Shown: positions 1-9,280, counted from the stretch's first letter. The stretch is 64,000 nt of DNA from an uncultured Lachnospiraceae bacterium (GCA_910578175.1 CAJTPF010000002.1:132337-196336); one strand, 5' to 3'. Program-made: numbers and translations. The notes: generated from the letters alone by a model not told the origin.

Positions 1-40
1 CAAGAAATGCGATTACCCCGGCCAATAATAATGTTCCCAT
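1..40 (-). CDS. 5' end of a membrane protein gene (partial)
   Basis: Only the first 13 codons are in the window; the gene runs off the left edge. It starts with ATG at 38-40 on the minus strand behind a good ribosome site (AAAGGAGA, about 6 bases upstream). The visible residues, MGTLLLAGVIAFL, are hydrophobic and look like the start of a first membrane segment. It lies 17 bp downstream of the DUF5711 gene and is probably co-transcribed with it. A CvpA-type membrane protein would fit this neighbourhood in related Clostridia, but that is inference. Confidence 0.5.
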   Translation of the reverse strand, partial: MGTLLLAGVIAFL

Positions 41-57
41 CTTTTTTCTCCTTTGCA

Positions 58-1212
58 CTATTTTAATTTAATCTGCATAATGGAATCTGCCGTTATCAGC
101 ACATAAGCAGATTCCGATATGGCAAACATTTTTTCAACCGCCACATCAAACTGTGTCTCAAATCTCGTCACTCCGTCACCGGATACCAGTCTGCAGGATT
201 TTTCATTATACATCATTACTTTATCATCTGCAAAAAGAATTCCTTTATACTGATAATCCGTCTCCAGACTTAAGATTTTTTCTCCACCGGCACTATAGGT
301 TTTTATAAGATACGGCTTATCTGAATTTTCATTCCGGAAAACAATGCCGATATTTCCTTTATTATAGAAAATACTTTCAATCTTACGCTCCAGTTCCTCT
401 TCCCTGAGAATGGACGGTTTACGTTTAATCGAATATATTGTAAACAAGTCCGTTCCAAAGGCCGCAGCCACATTATTGCTGATAAATTCCACCTTGGGAA
501 CGATCGCCGTCTTATACTGATTAAAACCGCCTACGATCCTGTCAACCTCATTCTGCCCTACTGCAGAATAATTATAAAAAACCACATTAGACTGGGTCGT
601 TCCATTGGCGATGCCCAGATATGAAGCCGCAAGTTTCGTTCCGTCATCAGAAATGGATATATCAACAGGATAACCGTCTCCCTGTATTACCGTACGCCCC
701 AGGGCAATGGAATCTCCGTTTTTATCTTTTACTTCTATGTAGTTTGCCTCACCATCATCCAAAGCCGCAGCCACGATCCCTTTTCCGGATATCTCAACGC
801 TCATGACCGGATAAGACATGGTAATATCCCACTGCTCTCCTGATTTATTAAAAATGGATATATTATTTGATTTCTGTTCTGCGATCACGATATAATCCCC
901 ACAGATATCCAACATCGGATTCTGAATGGAAATGGATTTATTCCAGACTTCTTTTCCTGATCTTATATAAGAAATCCCGTCAGCCGTACACCGGATTATG
1001 CCCGATGCAAATGCCGCATACTTTGCAGGGACTCCGGCATCGATTTCCATGGTACTTGTCATTTCATATGTTGAGTAATCTTTATTCCTATGTGTATAAA
1101 CATACCAGCCTGCGGACAGTATGGCCGCTACCAAAAGGATTAAACCCCCATACTTTATGATCTTATGCTTAATAAGGCCTATATCCCTTTCTTCCTCCAT
1201 TGTTTCCTCCAT
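58..1212 (-). CDS. DUF5711-like membrane-anchored beta-propeller-type protein
   Basis: 384 residues. A charged cytoplasmic N-terminus of about 20 residues is followed by one membrane segment (about residues 22-41) and a long extracytoplasmic part made of repeated short beta-strand blocks with Ser/Asp/Gly turns (for example ISISDDGTKLAASYLG). This suggests a propeller fold. The architecture and position match the DUF5711 proteins of Lachnospiraceae, whose function is not known. There are no catalytic motifs. It sits between the LysM protein (65 bp upstream) and a partial membrane protein (17 bp downstream) on the same strand, so an envelope role is likely. The start is the first ATG; a second Met at residue 5 is also possible. 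Confidence 0.7.
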   Translation of the reverse strand: MEETMEEERDIGLIKHKIIKYGGLILLVAAILSAGWYVYTHRNKDYSTYEMTSTMEIDAGVPAKYAAFASGIIRCTADGISYIRSGKEVWNKSISIQNPMLDICGDYIVIAEQKSNNISIFNKSGEQWDITMSYPVMSVEISGKGIVAAALDDGEANYIEVKDKNGDSIALGRTVIQGDGYPVDISISDDGTKLAASYLGIANGTTQSNVVFYNYSAVGQNEVDRIVGGFNQYKTAIVPKVEFISNNVAAAFGTDLFTIYSIKRKPSILREEELERKIESIFYNKGNIGIVFRNENSDKPYLIKTYSAGGEKILSLETDYQYKGILFADDKVMMYNEKSCRLVSGDGVTRFETQFDVAVEKMFAISESAYVLITADSIMQIKLK

Positions 1213-1277
1213 TCTGCCAGACCGATTTCAGAATCGTTTCTGTTTACCATCTATATGATTATACAATAAAATACCGG

Positions 1278-2693
1278 TTATGGCAAAATAATTGTTTCTC
1301 CCTCACGTATAAAATTCTCATTTGTTATACCGTTAGCCTGCATAATCGACTGAATCATTGAATAATTACCATAGTTTTTCATGCTGATACTATACAGGGA
1401 ATCACCTTTTTTTACCACATAATAGACTTTCTCCTGCTGTATCCCGGAAACTGTTGCCGTTGGAACTTCTGTTTGTGGTTCCGTAGCCGGTACCGTGGTA
1501 ATCTCCTGGGCCACTGTTGTCTCTTCCGCAACGGAGGATTCCGTCTGTTGTTCCGGTTCCGTTGAGGAAGTTTCCTCAGATTTTGTGGTTACTGTTTCTT
1601 CAGGCTCAGTCCCGGATTCCGATTCCTGGGGCGATGTTTCCTGTGCGGAGGTTTCTCGGTCTTTCCCGGATTCACTCACATCACCCGCTACATCAACAAT
1701 ATTTGCGCTCTGGTCATTATCACTGGGAATATCATCCTTTGGTTTCGAATCATCTTTCCCCACCAAGCCTACCACTGCGCTTTTTAGTTCCTTCAATTGG
1801 CCGGAGGCATTCATAACAGCTATGGTTCCCACCAGAATGGCTATAAGCATAAGCGAAGAGGCTGAATAAGCAAATGTGGGCAGCCGCCTTCCAATTCCTG
1901 AAAATCCCTTTTTAGATTCAGTATCCTCAGATATATTTTCAGGACGGATATCATCTTCTCCCGTCTCATCTTTTGGTCCAAGCTGTACCAACGGAATATC
2001 CTTATGCTCCCTGCCTCCATCTTTTTCCCCGGAATCCTTTGCATTAAATAAAAGATTATGTACCCGTGCATTGATGCCACGTTTATTTATCTGTTCATAA
2101 TTATCCGGTATGATCCTGGTATCTATATGCATGGACATATAAGACTGCATGTCTGCATTTTTTTCATAATAAATATAAAAACCCTCACACTTCTTCATTC
2201 CGCCTTCATCATACAGAAAAAAGTTTTCATCCCCCTCCTCCCGGTCCAGAAGAAAGCACACTCTGTCATTACCTGCAAAATTATCAATATGGAGTTTCTG
2301 GATATTCGGCATGTCATTGGGCAGAAGACTGGGCATGGAGGCAAACCACCCCACGATCTCCACTTCTTCAAAATACATTTTTATTTCTTCATAAATGCCT
2401 GTCCACACATCCTCATCAAAAACAATTTCATTATCCAATATGGCATTTGCAGTAACCGCACCCGTTATAAAAACATATGTATTTCCGTTTCCCCGTTTGA
2501 TATCACCAAGTAAGACACCATATTTTAACTTCTGGCTGCTAAAATGTTTAACATATGTCATCACAAAATCTTCCACGTAAATCTTATGGGAATAATGATC
2601 ACATTCTCCGATCTGTCTGATATTTTTGGGTAATCTGATATTTATCTCATCGTTTAATGCTTCTTCTTCACCTTTATAAATTATTTCAATCAA
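1278..2693 (-). CDS. Degenerate MPN/JAB-like domain, TM segment and C-terminal LysM
   Basis: 471 residues. Residues about 35-190 resemble an MPN (JAB) fold: a strand-rich start, a helix after the FDEDVW stretch and then EIVGWFASMP (about 112-121). That stretch aligns with the family's GWYHSHP metal motif, but both His are replaced (Ala118, Met120), so this would be a catalytically dead domain. One membrane segment follows (about 275-297), then a Thr/Glu/Pro-rich linker of about 100 residues and a LysM domain (about 424-471, with KKGDSLYSIS) that should bind peptidoglycan outside the cell. The topology would place the MPN-like part in the cytoplasm. The fold call is inference; the TM and LysM are clear. 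Confidence 0.65.
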   Translation of the reverse strand: MIEIIYKGEEEALNDEINIRLPKNIRQIGECDHYSHKIYVEDFVMTYVKHFSSQKLKYGVLLGDIKRGNGNTYVFITGAVTANAILDNEIVFDEDVWTGIYEEIKMYFEEVEIVGWFASMPSLLPNDMPNIQKLHIDNFAGNDRVCFLLDREEGDENFFLYDEGGMKKCEGFYIYYEKNADMQSYMSMHIDTRIIPDNYEQINKRGINARVHNLLFNAKDSGEKDGGREHKDIPLVQLGPKDETGEDDIRPENISEDTESKKGFSGIGRRLPTFAYSASSLMLIAILVGTIAVMNASGQLKELKSAVVGLVGKDDSKPKDDIPSDNDQSANIVDVAGDVSESGKDRETSAQETSPQESESGTEPEETVTTKSEETSSTEPEQQTESSVAEETTVAQEITTVPATEPQTEVPTATVSGIQQEKVYYVVKKGDSLYSISMKNYGNYSMIQSIMQANGITNENFIREGETIILP

Positions 2694-2833
2694 AGATAGG
2701 CACCCCCTCTGGCTTAGAATTATTCATCTAATAATAAGCATAGCATACGGTGCCTATGAAAAATGTCGATATACCACCCGATATATAAAAAACTTTTTTA
2801 CAATTTATTACAATTACAGACAACCCTGTAAAA

Positions 2834-4108
2834 TCAACGATTTATAAGTTCCCTTGCCTGTCCGATATTTACTGCCTGACCGGTCTCGATCAATTCTATC
2901 ATTCGCTGTAGTTTCTGTCTGTTTGAAAATTGTTTTGTCAGATACCTTTCATACTTATCTTCGATCGTCTGATTGAGTTCTATAAATTTCTGATTCAACC
3001 GGTCATAAACATCCGTTTTCTCTTCCAGTATCCGTTGCTTTTCACTGATCTCCGGCATATATTCCGAATTCAGTCTGTCAATGATGGTCTGTTTTGTAAA
3101 TTCCTCAAATTCTTTCAGCTTTCCGCTCTTCTTCAGAGATGCCTCCTCAACAGCCGCTTCGATATTCTTAATCTCGTCATCATATTCCCCCAGATTATAG
3201 GATGATTCATCCGGGTCCTTTTTAATGTCGCTGCTGATCTTGCGGATCTTTTTCTCATTCTCTGTGATCTTATCCCTGATTTCCCTGACTTCATCAAGAA
3301 TTCCTGCATCCCTGTCCTTTGAGATCAGATAGATCGTCATATATATCGCCAGCATGATCACATCGATGACGACCCACCAGATTAATTTCCACAGCCACCA
3401 CGGATCTGCGATCAGTAATACAACAGCAGGAAATACAAAAAATGCCGCAAAAAATACTGCGAGGCGTATCACCCACTCCACTGCGGTCTGGGAACAATAC
3501 ATGATAAAAAATGCATTTGAATCACAAAAAGCAGGAAGCCCGTTTTCCTTTAATCCTCTCTTAACAGACCTTTTGTATTCCCTGTTCTCTTCCGACAGAT
3601 CCTTTGTTTCGTATTCTATCCTGTCACGGATTCCTTTATTTTTTGCCTTTTCTCTCTGCTGCCGTACTTCCTTTAATTTTGCATTTTCCTCTGCCAGAAC
3701 TTTATCTTCCGGTGCCACCGCCTCGATCATACCATTTTTTACGGCAGTGTTGATATCTGATTCCAGCTTTGATCTCAGTTGTTTGATCTCACCATCCACT
3801 TTCTTTCCTTCTGCAATCAGGGAATTCATATCCGCCTTATAACGGTCTCTTTCATCCAGTATGCTGAGGACTTCACGCAGTTTATCGGTGCCGCCTGCCA
3901 AAAATGCCACTTCATCTACCGGAAGTTCTGCGGTAACCCGGGACTGCTCCATGTTTTTTTCCAACTGCACCGGATTACTGCTCTGCTTTTCCGGTGATAA
4001 TGCGTTTCCGGCGGGATATTCCGTCTGCTGCTCCTGCTCCGGCTGGTTTTCCATCAGATTTTCCGCTGTTGTATGATTCTCTGTATCATTCCGGTTTAAA
4101 TTGTCCAT
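2834..4108 (-). CDS. Coiled-coil protein with two central membrane segments
   Basis: 424 residues, function not recognised. A Gln/Glu/Asn-rich N-terminus (1-60) is followed by a long charged coiled coil (about 75-190), two Trp-rich membrane segments (about 210-262, including DPWWLWKLIWWVV between and within them) and a second long coiled coil (about 265-424). The short loop between the membrane segments and the two charged arms suggest that both ends are cytoplasmic, with a hairpin in the membrane. A scaffold or membrane-organising role is possible but unproven. Its ATG start lies behind a GGAAGAGAGG site. It is separated by 140 bp from the LysM gene and by 76 bp from the PTS-like gene. Confidence 0.6.
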   Translation of the reverse strand: MDNLNRNDTENHTTAENLMENQPEQEQQTEYPAGNALSPEKQSSNPVQLEKNMEQSRVTAELPVDEVAFLAGGTDKLREVLSILDERDRYKADMNSLIAEGKKVDGEIKQLRSKLESDINTAVKNGMIEAVAPEDKVLAEENAKLKEVRQQREKAKNKGIRDRIEYETKDLSEENREYKRSVKRGLKENGLPAFCDSNAFFIMYCSQTAVEWVIRLAVFFAAFFVFPAVVLLIADPWWLWKLIWWVVIDVIMLAIYMTIYLISKDRDAGILDEVREIRDKITENEKKIRKISSDIKKDPDESSYNLGEYDDEIKNIEAAVEEASLKKSGKLKEFEEFTKQTIIDRLNSEYMPEISEKQRILEEKTDVYDRLNQKFIELNQTIEDKYERYLTKQFSNRQKLQRMIELIETGQAVNIGQARELINR

Positions 4109-4184
4109 ATTATCCTCTCTTCCTGAAGCTTTTCTACTCCATTTATACTTATAAATAATCTATTCATCATCTGCTTAATTTATA

Positions 4185-5264
4185 TCAGTCTACTTTTAAT
4201 GCCATATCTCCGTTTTTTATCCAGCCTGCTTTTCGGAATCCCTGGGCAATGAGAAATGTCAGTATGCCCGGTAATAAGAAATGCATAACAATTATTTCAA
4301 TCATTGTAACCGGAACCGAAGTCCCTGCCGCTATCATTGCTTCATATGCCGAAAATTGTCCTACCAGACCGGAAGAACCCATTCCTGATCCGGCCGGGGT
4401 ACTGACCATTTTCAGCAACGCCGAAGATACCGGGCCCAAAACAGCACTGGTAAGTATGGGCGGCAGCCATATCCATGGTCTTCTCATAATATTGGGAATC
4501 TGCAGCATGGAAGTGCCTAACCCCTGGGCAATAAAGCCGCCTGTCCTGTTTTCCTTAAAGCTGGCCGCTGCAAACCCTATCATCTGACAGCAGCAGCCAA
4601 TGGTAGCTGCACCGGCCGCCAGTCCCGTAATTTTCATGGATATGCCGATAGCAGCCGAACTAATCGGCAGCGTCAGTATCATTCCCATCAGAACGGATAC
4701 TGCCATTCCTCCAATAACCGGATGTTTATCCACATTCACATTTACCAGATGTCCCAGCCATGATATAAACCGTGTTATGTACGGACCCGCAATGATTCCT
4801 GCCAGAGAACCGGATAATATGGAAGTAAACGGTGTCAGCAATATATCTATTTTTGTTTTTCCTGATACCAGATGTCCGATTTCAATTGCCACATAAGCCG
4901 CCACAAATGCTCCCAGAGGCTCTCCCGGACTGCCAAGATTGATAACTGATAAACTGGCTCCGCTTTCGCTGAGTTTTCCGAAACTGTCAATCAGTCCCGG
5001 AAATGCTCCCACCATGCCAGCAACTGCAGCCGATACGGTTACCAGCGGGGACTCCTTGAATTTTGACGCAACTCCCACACCAATTCCCGCGCCGGTTATG
5101 GTTTTTGCTATATTTGCAATCACATTCATATATAAAGCCGGTGTGTCGCTCATAAAGCCTGCAATCTGTGATAATATGGTTCCAAATATCAAAGTTGAAA
5201 ACAGACCTAACGCCATACCTCCTAAACCGTCAATAAATAATCTGCTAAAGTACTTTTTTATCAT
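4185..5264 (-). CDS. PTS sugar-specific IIC-like permease (PTS_EIIC_2 type)
   Basis: 359 residues with eight to ten hydrophobic, Gly/Ala-rich segments. The sequence matches the compact IIC-like family PTS_EIIC_2: GTILSQIAGFM near the start, GSPGEPLGAFVAAYVAIEIG at about 110-129, PISSAAIG and a GTSMLQIPNIMRRPWIWLPP loop in the second half. Classical IIC subunits carry a sugar through the membrane while IIB phosphorylates it. No IIA or IIB gene is visible here, so the substrate and energy source are unknown. It is a stand-alone gene 62 bp downstream of the sirtuin gene on the same strand. Confidence 0.75.
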   Translation of the reverse strand: MIKKYFSRLFIDGLGGMALGLFSTLIFGTILSQIAGFMSDTPALYMNVIANIAKTITGAGIGVGVASKFKESPLVTVSAAVAGMVGAFPGLIDSFGKLSESGASLSVINLGSPGEPLGAFVAAYVAIEIGHLVSGKTKIDILLTPFTSILSGSLAGIIAGPYITRFISWLGHLVNVNVDKHPVIGGMAVSVLMGMILTLPISSAAIGISMKITGLAAGAATIGCCCQMIGFAAASFKENRTGGFIAQGLGTSMLQIPNIMRRPWIWLPPILTSAVLGPVSSALLKMVSTPAGSGMGSSGLVGQFSAYEAMIAAGTSVPVTMIEIIVMHFLLPGILTFLIAQGFRKAGWIKNGDMALKVD

Positions 5265-5326
5265 AGTTTCCTCATTTCTAACGTATATCAGCTGCTCTCA
5301 TATCGTTTTGGGATTTCCAAAATATG

Positions 5327-6079
5327 TTACACTAAATCTGTACAATATGCAAGTACTTTACCAATACTATCATTTATTACCAAATTGGCTTTATTATCAA
5401 TAGGTGTGGTGGATTTATTGATCAGAGCCAGATTGCTGCCATTAAAATACTTCAGAAGTCCCGCTGCCGGATATACAGCCAGGGATGTTCCGCCGATTAT
5501 AAGGGTGTCCGCCTTCATTATATGATTGACTGATTCATTTATAATATCCTCATTTAACCCTTCTTCATATAATACCACATCCGGTTTCACCACTCCTGCA
5601 CACCCGCACAGGGGCACCGGTTCACTGTGCAGTATATAGTCCAAATCGTAGAATTTTCCGCACTTCATACAATAATTCCGCAGTATGCTTCCATGAAGTT
5701 CATATACGGCTTTGCTGCCTGCCGCCTGATGCAGTCCGTCAATGTTCTGGGTCACTACTGCTTTCAGCTTTCCCTCCGCTTCCAGTTTCGCCAGCGATCT
5801 GTGAGCGTTGTTCGGTTCCACACCCTGTATTAAAAGTTTATCCCGGTAAAACCGGTAAAACTCTTCCCGGTTTTTCATAAAAAATGTATGACTCAATATG
5901 GTTTCCGGCGGATACTTATAAGACTGATGATACAATCCGTCCACACTTCGAAAATCAGGAACCCCGCTTTCCGTGGAAACACCGGCTCCGCCGAAAAAAA
6001 CAATGTATTTGCTATCAGACAGGATACGTTTCAGTTTCTTCCATGAATCCGGTATCCGGAGGTTTTCTTCTTCTGACAT
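5327..6079 (-). CDS. cobB: NAD-dependent protein deacylase, Sir2 family
   Basis: 250 residues, the usual length for a bacterial sirtuin. It has the NAD-binding motif GGAGVSTESGVPDFRS (about 30-45), the TQNIDGLH block with the catalytic His region further on (ELHGS), a zinc site built from CMKCG and CGCAG, and GTSLAVYPA for the nicotinamide/ribose pocket. Expected reaction: removal of acetyl or other acyl groups from lysines using NAD, in the cytoplasm. The ATG start follows an AGAAAGAAGATG context. It is divergently transcribed from the secreted-protein cassette. The symbol is given by family. Confidence 0.9.
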   Translation of the reverse strand: MSEEENLRIPDSWKKLKRILSDSKYIVFFGGAGVSTESGVPDFRSVDGLYHQSYKYPPETILSHTFFMKNREEFYRFYRDKLLIQGVEPNNAHRSLAKLEAEGKLKAVVTQNIDGLHQAAGSKAVYELHGSILRNYCMKCGKFYDLDYILHSEPVPLCGCAGVVKPDVVLYEEGLNEDIINESVNHIMKADTLIIGGTSLAVYPAAGLLKYFNGSNLALINKSTTPIDNKANLVINDSIGKVLAYCTDLV

Positions 6080-6191
6080 ATAATCATCTTCTTTCTGTTA
6101 TTAATGAATGCAGCCGCGGTTGCTGATGGGACTGCGATAGTTGATTTAATCATTATAAACTATTTTTGGGGCTTTATCCATAAAAAAACAT

Positions 6192-6273
6192 AAATTGTTA
6201 TAGGCGGTAATAGTTCTGACGAACTATCTCACCGCGTCCGTCTTGCCAAATTTCAATCCACCTGTAACAATTT
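6192..6273. repeat. Imperfect palindrome with inner hairpin
   Basis: Outer arms of 16 bases (6192-6207 and 6258-6273) are complementary except for one wobble and one mismatch. Within and next to them lies a strong inner hairpin: GCGGT at 6204-6208 pairs with ACCGC at 6231-6235, and ATAGTTC at 6210-6216 pairs with GAACTAT at 6221-6227 around a TGAC loop. It sits in the 274-bp divergent region between the sirtuin gene and the secreted-protein cassette, just upstream of a good promoter. It could be a small mobile-type element, a structured RNA or an operator. Confidence 0.5.
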
Positions 6274-6291
6274 TTTCCCATAAAGAAAAAT

Positions 6292-6321
6292 TTGACAAAT
6301 ATAGTAGATTTATGTTACTAT
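6292..6321 (+). promoter_or_regulatory. SigA-type promoter of the secreted-protein cassette
   Basis: A perfect -35 TTGACA (6292-6297), an 18-bp spacer and -10 TACTAT (6316-6321) preceded by TGT, an extended -10. It lies about 45 bp upstream of the first start codon of the cassette and points toward it. Confidence 0.6.
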
Positions 6322-6365
6322 CATTTTACTGTTGGGAAGAAGAATAAATAATAATGGGAGGATAT

Positions 6366-7001
6366 ATGAAAAAATTTATCAAAAAAAACATGGCTCTATT
6401 CTTATGTGCAATTCTAATAATTTTCTCTTTTCAACCAACAAATGTATCTGCTGATACCTATATGGGTTATAAAGATTTTAAAAAAACTACAGGTGCATTA
6501 TGGTGGAAGAATACTACATACTATCGACAAAAGATATATCGTGTCAATCGTGCAAATTCCTACTACATCGCTACTCTAAAGTATCTGAGTACAAGCTTAA
6601 GATGGGACGGTCCGAAAGCGAATTCCACATCACAATCAATAGCTGTATCCCAGGGCATCACCATATCCAAAACCACTTCCAAAACATTTACCGGCAATAT
6701 CGGTTTAAAAATACCGGTTAAATCCGTGGATTTTACATTTGGTGGCTCATACAGTTCCACAAAATCCAAGACCACTACCAGATCTGATACCCAAACATAT
6801 ACAGCGACACTGACCAAAAAAGATAAAGCCGGTTATTATACATGGGAAGCAAGAATTAACTTTGATAAATACCGGTTAGATGTCTATAAGAAAAATAGTT
6901 CCGGAAAATATAATAGCTTTGTTGGAAGCGGATACTATTGCTCATTTAAGAGTCAAAATCCATATTATTATCTGGCATATACAAAAAACTGTGTAAACTG
7001 A
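6366..7001 (+). CDS. Secreted Ser/Thr-rich beta-protein, possible pore-forming or antibacterial protein
   Basis: About 211 residues. The ATG at 6366 is preferred over the in-frame ATG at 6354 because GGGAGG (6356-6361) lies between them. A clear signal peptide (Lys-rich, hydrophobic, then ending VSA before DTYMGY) predicts secretion. The mature protein is rich in Ser, Thr, Tyr and Lys. Its middle has alternating polar and apolar residues (about 85-150), followed by KKDKAGYYTWEARI. That pattern recalls the amphipathic hairpin of aerolysin/ETX-MTX2 beta-pore-forming proteins, though no signature residues prove it. It is the first gene of the cassette with a lipoprotein and ABC exporter parts, so it may be the exported or self-protected product. 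Function unproven. Confidence 0.55.
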   Translation: MKKFIKKNMALFLCAILIIFSFQPTNVSADTYMGYKDFKKTTGALWWKNTTYYRQKIYRVNRANSYYIATLKYLSTSLRWDGPKANSTSQSIAVSQGITISKTTSKTFTGNIGLKIPVKSVDFTFGGSYSSTKSKTTTRSDTQTYTATLTKKDKAGYYTWEARINFDKYRLDVYKKNSSGKYNSFVGSGYYCSFKSQNPYYYLAYTKNCVN

Positions 7002-7055
7002 TTAAATTCAAGTTTTTTTCCCAACAGAATAATAGTAATTTAGGAGAACATAAAA

Positions 7056-7835
7056 ATGAGTAATAAAAAGATATTTTTTTTATTATATATATGTCTTGCC
7101 ATATTTGCAGGCTGCAGTAATACATCTGACACCAAATTGGAAATAGTCAGCAAAAATCTGTATAACGCAAATGTATTTAAATGGATTGATAAAGAAAATC
7201 AGACGTTCCAGATTCCACTAATTACAAATAAAAAATTTTCAGAATTTTCAATTCAGTCTATAGAAGGCAAAAACTTTGATGAAAAATATCTTACATATGA
7301 AATTGAAGAACAGGAGAAATATAACGGTTATTATATATATATGATTCTGTTTCAGGTAGATACAGCAATGTTTCAGACCGGCAAAGACGTATCATTTCAA
7401 TCCTTTAATGTAACTCTGGATGATATTACCCTTGACTATGATTTTGGCGAAATACTGATACAAGACGTAATTGTAAATAACGAAAACGAATTGGTTACAT
7501 ACATCGGACAGGGCGTAATGTATCCGGATATTTCTTCACTGGATATGGATATTCATGCGGAAAAAGATGTGGTTTTGAAAGATGTAACTTTATCCAATCA
7601 CTTATCAATTTTAAATAAAGAGCAGTTTTTAAAAAAATACAAATCCGGTCAGGATATTAATCTGGGGTTTATCATAGATACTTTATCAGCGGCGGATACA
7701 TATGAATTTTATTGTTATGATGTATGTCTTAATTTTTCTGACGGTGTGACAGAGCATAAATATTATGGAATTTCGTCAATCAGTACCATTGTTTTAGATA
7801 AATCCAAAGAATACATCGACAGTTTAGGAGAGTAA
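7056..7835 (+). CDS. Lipoprotein of unknown function
   Basis: 259 residues. The N-terminus MSNKKIFFLLYICLAIFAGC has a type II signal peptide with lipobox IFAGC, so the mature protein should be lipid-anchored at Cys19 on the outer membrane face. The rest is soluble and rich in Asp, Glu, Ile and Tyr, apparently beta-rich, with no recognised motif. It starts 54 bp after the secreted-protein gene, behind TTAGGAG, and ends 4 bp before the adaptor gene. In this setting it could be an immunity lipoprotein or a partner of the ABC exporter; both are inference. Confidence 0.6.
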   Translation: MSNKKIFFLLYICLAIFAGCSNTSDTKLEIVSKNLYNANVFKWIDKENQTFQIPLITNKKFSEFSIQSIEGKNFDEKYLTYEIEEQEKYNGYYIYMILFQVDTAMFQTGKDVSFQSFNVTLDDITLDYDFGEILIQDVIVNNENELVTYIGQGVMYPDISSLDMDIHAEKDVVLKDVTLSNHLSILNKEQFLKKYKSGQDINLGFIIDTLSAADTYEFYCYDVCLNFSDGVTEHKYYGISSISTIVLDKSKEYIDSLGE

Positions 7836-7839
7836 ACTT

Positions 7840-8646
7840 TTGAAAAAAATTATATTGGGATTAATTTCTGTTATCATCGGACTTCTTTTTGTGATCATGT
7901 ATCTGCTGAATGAAAGTCTGGATACAAAAGAATATGATATTGTCAATACGATTGAAAAAGAAATACATTATACAGAATGTACATTGGCAGTCAGAGATGT
8001 TGAAGACGTTTATACACTCGATGCAGCTGTCTACGGAGAAGAAGAGAATTATATACAAACCATTGAGTATGAATTCTGGAGAAATTATGAAATATGCGTA
8101 TCAAAAGGCAGCGATATCAAAACCGGAGATATCCTTTTAAAAATCGATGGTATAGAGAAAAAATCAGATACGGATGCCAGAATTATTGATATTACAGTTA
8201 GCAAATACGATATTATCACCATTAAATATCTGGACTATAAAGCATTGTGTATTCAGGGCAGGTACAGCAGTGACCTGGCAGATGATATATCCTATGATAC
8301 CCCTGTTAAAATTCTATATAAGAGCGAATCATTTGATTCCCGAGTTATTGATCTGGGATATGAAGTTACAGATGGTTATATTAAAATCTGTCTGGATCTA
8401 CCAAAGAATTTATTGCCCGGAACCGCCCTAAAAGCAATGCTCATCAAGAATGTATATCCAAATCAGTATACTATTGATAATGCCTTTGTTCTGGAAGATA
8501 ATCTGGGAACCTACATTAACCGTATCACTGATGAAAATGAACTGGAAAAGATATATATAGATATTTTGTGTAAAACGGAAGAATATACGGCAATTGCTAT
8601 TGATGAATCTTTTGCAAAGGATAGATTTGGTATTAAATATGATTGA
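7840..8646 (+). CDS. Membrane-anchored adaptor-like protein of an ABC system
   Basis: 268 residues, starting with TTG behind AGGAGA (7826-7831, spacing 8). One N-terminal membrane anchor (about residues 3-22) is followed by an extracytoplasmic part. The stretch ISKGSDIKTGDILLKIDG-like (KGSDIKTGDILLKIDG, about 88-103) resembles the lipoyl/barrel-sandwich part of HlyD/MacA adaptors, and the later PKNLLPGTALKAMLI resembles the beta-barrel turn. It lacks the long helical hairpin of typical adaptors, as in other Gram-positive MacA-like proteins. Its stop overlaps the ATPase start by 8 bp, which supports a shared transport complex. Confidence 0.55.
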   Translation: MKKIILGLISVIIGLLFVIMYLLNESLDTKEYDIVNTIEKEIHYTECTLAVRDVEDVYTLDAAVYGEEENYIQTIEYEFWRNYEICVSKGSDIKTGDILLKIDGIEKKSDTDARIIDITVSKYDIITIKYLDYKALCIQGRYSSDLADDISYDTPVKILYKSESFDSRVIDLGYEVTDGYIKICLDLPKNLLPGTALKAMLIKNVYPNQYTIDNAFVLEDNLGTYINRITDENELEKIYIDILCKTEEYTAIAIDESFAKDRFGIKYD

Positions 8647-9280
8647 GATGAAAAACATTTGTAAATCATTTGGTGACAGAACAATCCTGGATAACATATC
8701 ACTCACTATCAGCCACGGAGATTTTTTTGCCATTACCGGAAAATCCGGCTCCGGCAAAAGTACCTTTGCCAATATTCTCGGGTTGTTAGACCATAACTTT
8801 TCCGGAGAGTATACTTTTAACGGAGACCGGATTTCTGATTTAAACAAAAATAAACTGGCAGATTTCAGAAATAAAAATATAGGTTTTATCTTTCAATTAT
8901 ATAATCTGATAAACGGTTACTCTGTGAAAGAAAATATTTTATTGCCCATAATGTATGGCAGAAAAAAAATAAACCGGAAACATTACAATAATATAATTGA
9001 AAAGCTGGATATTGCCCATTTAGAACAGGCTGATGTAATTAATCTCAGCGGCGGCGAAAAACAGAGAGTGGGTATCGGCAGGGCCTTAATCAATAATCCG
9101 GATATTCTGATTGCTGACGAGCCTACCGGTAATCTGGATGCTGAAAACAAACGAAAGGTTTTTCAGATATTAAAACAATTGAACTCGGAAGGAACTACCA
9201 TTGTGATGGTAACCCATGATATTGAACTGGCAGAACAATGCGGAAAAATAATATATTTAGAAAATGGTGTATTTAAATGA
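8639..9280 (+). CDS. ABC transporter ATP-binding protein (MacB/LolD type)
   Basis: 213 residues from the ATG at 8639, which overlaps the end of the adaptor gene; a longer frame from 8594 is open, but the family normally starts at MIEMKNICKSFG. Walker A GKSGSGKST, Q-loop with FIFQLYNLI, signature LSGGEKQRVGIGRAL, Walker B ILIADEPTGNLD and switch His in VTHD are all intact. It should power the permease encoded next, in the class of Gram-positive MacB-like exporters and antimicrobial-peptide resistance transporters. Translation is probably coupled on both sides (8-bp overlap upstream, ATGA overlap downstream). Confidence 0.9.
   Translation: MIEMKNICKSFGDRTILDNISLTISHGDFFAITGKSGSGKSTFANILGLLDHNFSGEYTFNGDRISDLNKNKLADFRNKNIGFIFQLYNLINGYSVKENILLPIMYGRKKINRKHYNNIIEKLDIAHLEQADVINLSGGEKQRVGIGRALINNPDILIADEPTGNLDAENKRKVFQILKQLNSEGTTIVMVTHDIELAEQCGKIIYLENGVFK

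Noticed and set aside
1560..1700. Open plus-strand frames in the LysM protein gene
   Set aside because: They are antisense to the Thr/Glu-rich linker and lack ribosome sites.
6249..6260. ATTTCAATCCAC, identical to the end of some type I-C CRISPR repeats
   Set aside because: It occurs once, with no regularly spaced copies and no cas genes; it is better explained as part of the palindrome region.
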